Below, piece by piece: positions 62,236-64,000 of a stretch of DNA of 64,000 nt (its first letter is position 1; the number at the start of each line of letters is the position of its first letter). The position numbers were made by a program, and so were the translations under genes. Origin of the DNA: Prunella strophiata (Eukaryota; Chordata; Aves; Passeriformes; Prunellidae); contig JAZBQD010000019.1 in the NCBI GenBank assembly GCA_036583965.1, positions 17,313,585 through 17,377,584 of the forward strand, given 5' to 3'. The notes under the pieces are model-generated. The model was not told where the DNA came from. It ran no database searches and saw only the letters and a program-made list of their open reading frames with translations.

Positions 62236-64000
62236 TGTGCTGGGGCTGGAGAAAATGCATTTCATGCCATCCTCGTTAAAGCTGTTAATTCGGTTGACTA
62301 CATCGCGTTGGTTTGGGAGCAGGTGCTGTGAGATCGTTCATGTTGATGGTATTGCTCTCCCCCTCCATCAGAGTCTTAAAGCCATATTGCCCGCAGAATC
62401 TCTCCCTCCTTTCCAGAAAGGTCCTTATCTGTAGTAACAAATAAAACCATGGGCTGTAGGACCTCAGCAAATGCTGTATATGTCACTGACCTCTCTCTCT
62501 TTGGTAGTTTCTTTTGTTCCTGAATTGGGCTCAGCTGGCATGTCCAGGTCTGATCTCCATGTTGGCTGTGCTTCCCTGCCCTGTGGTTGACCATCATTAG
62601 GACACTTGGCCACACACACAGTGGACCGGGTATTGTTCGGTTTGCAGCCTAAGAAGCCTTTGGAGGAATCAGAGGGCTCTTGCTGTTGAAGAGTGTTGTG
62701 CAAAGCCAACATTTTAATGCCAAATAGGACTTGATGGTATCTCCTTAATTTTATGGAATATTTAATTATTATAGGATGCATTTGTTCGCTATTTGGTTTC
62801 CTTCAGAAGATGTGTCAGTCTTGTTCTCAAGGATGAATTTAAAATCCTTGCACATTTACAATGGTTGGACTAAATCCTGCTGAAAACCTCGCACAAAATC
62901 CTACCTGTGTAATCGCAGATATCTTTCATGGTCTGCCTCTGGTGCCTTTATTTATGTTGACAAGCTTTTTACTTAGGGTTTGATTCAGGAAAGCAGTTAC
63001 AAATGTACTTGACTTTAAATCTTTTTATAGGCCTATTGAAAGTAATGAACTTCTCGACAGGTTGAAACTTGAACGTGTGCTCTGCTGGATCTGACGTGTG
63101 TGAGTGATGTTAAGAAAGCAGGACCTGGGAGCCTCAGGAAGGCAAGAAGGACTGTGCTGGCATAGGTGCTGTTGTGTCAGGTTCTTTGACCACTGCAAAT
63201 TAGGGATATAGAAATATAAAAGGGGTATCAGGGAAAGCACCCATTCTCCTAAAGCAAAAACATTTTACAGCCCCTTAAACTGAGAAAAATCTGCCCCAAC
63301 CCAAGAAGCATTGCTCTGCTTCATCTGTGTTGCTCCCTGTGTTGCACCCTCTGGAGCAGCTGTTTGTGGGCATGCAGCTGCTGTGAAGCTGTTTCTGGCA
63401 CCTGTGTCCTGGGCTGACTCGCTCCCTGTGCCCGTGACCTTAGGAGAGCAGGGACTGCCCTGAGAGATGGTGTTTGTATGGGCAGGCAGGGAAAACTCAC
63501 AGCAGCACAGAGCTGCATGTGGGAGGGCAACGTGGCTCTTGCTTACTCTGGTCTTATATATGTGGCAGTTATGTGTCATTTCAAATGCACTTTCTGGTGG
63601 CAAGCTATTTATCAGCTGGCTATTGAACTTGTTATTTCCTAAAGCATATAGTGTGTGGCTCTTGATTGAAAAGTTGCTGCTCTGTCTCTTTGTTCTTCTA
63701 CCTTGCAAGGATTCTTTCTTACTCATTTTGTTAAAGTCCTTCAGCTCCAGATTGATAACTTCCATCTCTCTGGATGGTGGAGCTTTGTTCAGTGACAGCT
63801 GTTGGTTTTCTCTGTGCTGTTTCTAAAATGGCTGTGTACAGGGTGGCAGAGGAAAGTACCTGGAAGTGGGGCATTGGATGGCTGAAGTTCAAAAGAACAA
63901 ATGTTTTCTGAATGCTGGTGTGCTTATTTGTTGGGAAATGAATAGGGAGTATGAAAAACTAATATTGTGTTTACCAGACAGGAGCCTGGATAACAGCAAA
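62236..64000. other. Non-coding flank after the second promoter-like segment
   Basis: Apart from the possible first-exon end at 62322, no exon could be supported. A minus-strand ORF of 166 codons (63265-63765) has no recognisable domain and lacks a promoter or exon context. The rest is A+T-rich intron-like DNA. Confidence 0.5.

Noticed and set aside
63265..63765. 166-codon minus-strand ORF near the window end
   Set aside because: No domain, promoter or exon signals. It is overlapped by other ORFs on both strands.
1..64000. CRISPR arrays, tRNA, rRNA, bacterial operons or phage genes
   Set aside because: No spaced direct repeats of the right size, no cloverleaf with an intact T-loop motif, and no runs of tightly packed ORFs with ribosome-binding sites were seen. 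The sequence is of vertebrate type.

Overview
This window looks like nuclear DNA from a bird. Two degenerate CR1 (chicken repeat 1) non-LTR retrotransposon 3' ends carry the avian sequence pattern and the short ATTCTRTG-type terminal repeat. Overall repeat density is low, CpG is depleted across almost the whole window, and the one large CpG island is sharply bounded. Nothing resembles a prokaryotic operon, a CRISPR array, an rRNA gene or a tRNA gene. The assignment to birds, perhaps a songbird-like genome, is inferred from repeats and composition. No species can be named.

Layout: 1-38.7 kb is A+T-rich and non-coding as far as can be seen. It contains microsatellites, a CR1 copy on the + strand (24.30-24.77 kb) and a cluster of old MIR/L3-like (CR1-L3 superfamily) relics at 30.1-31.8 kb, with another relic at 15.4 kb. 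A CpG island of about 1.2 kb lies at 38.77-40.0 kb. It has GC boxes, a strong G-quadruplex motif and good splice-donor matches on both strands, and is most simply read as the promoter and non-coding first exon of a vertebrate gene whose body lies outside this window or in the surrounding intronic DNA. From 40.0 to 62.0 kb the sequence is again intron-like. It holds a C-tract/A-tract pair at 40.64 kb, an L3-like relic at 42.5 kb, a 27-A tract directly behind an AATAAA signal at 43.38 kb, a purine-rich strand block at 46.1-46.9 kb, and a longer CR1 copy on the - strand (49.45-50.20 kb). A second, smaller CpG-rich segment at 62.03-62.24 kb contains an exact RFX-type X-box 22 bp from a CRE core. 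It looks like a separate or alternative promoter and is followed by a possible short first coding exon.

No complete protein-coding gene can be supported. Nearly all open reading frames of 60-190 codons are chance ORFs, and the long ORFs at 38.7-39.9 kb are stop-poor because the DNA is very G+C-rich. The only recognisable coding homology is the decayed CR1 reverse-transcriptase ORF C-terminus, present twice. I found no convincing new biological system. The points most worth checking are the X-box/CRE promoter, the orientation of the main CpG island, the AATAAA-poly(A) junction and a perfect 12-bp inverted repeat at 52.94 kb.
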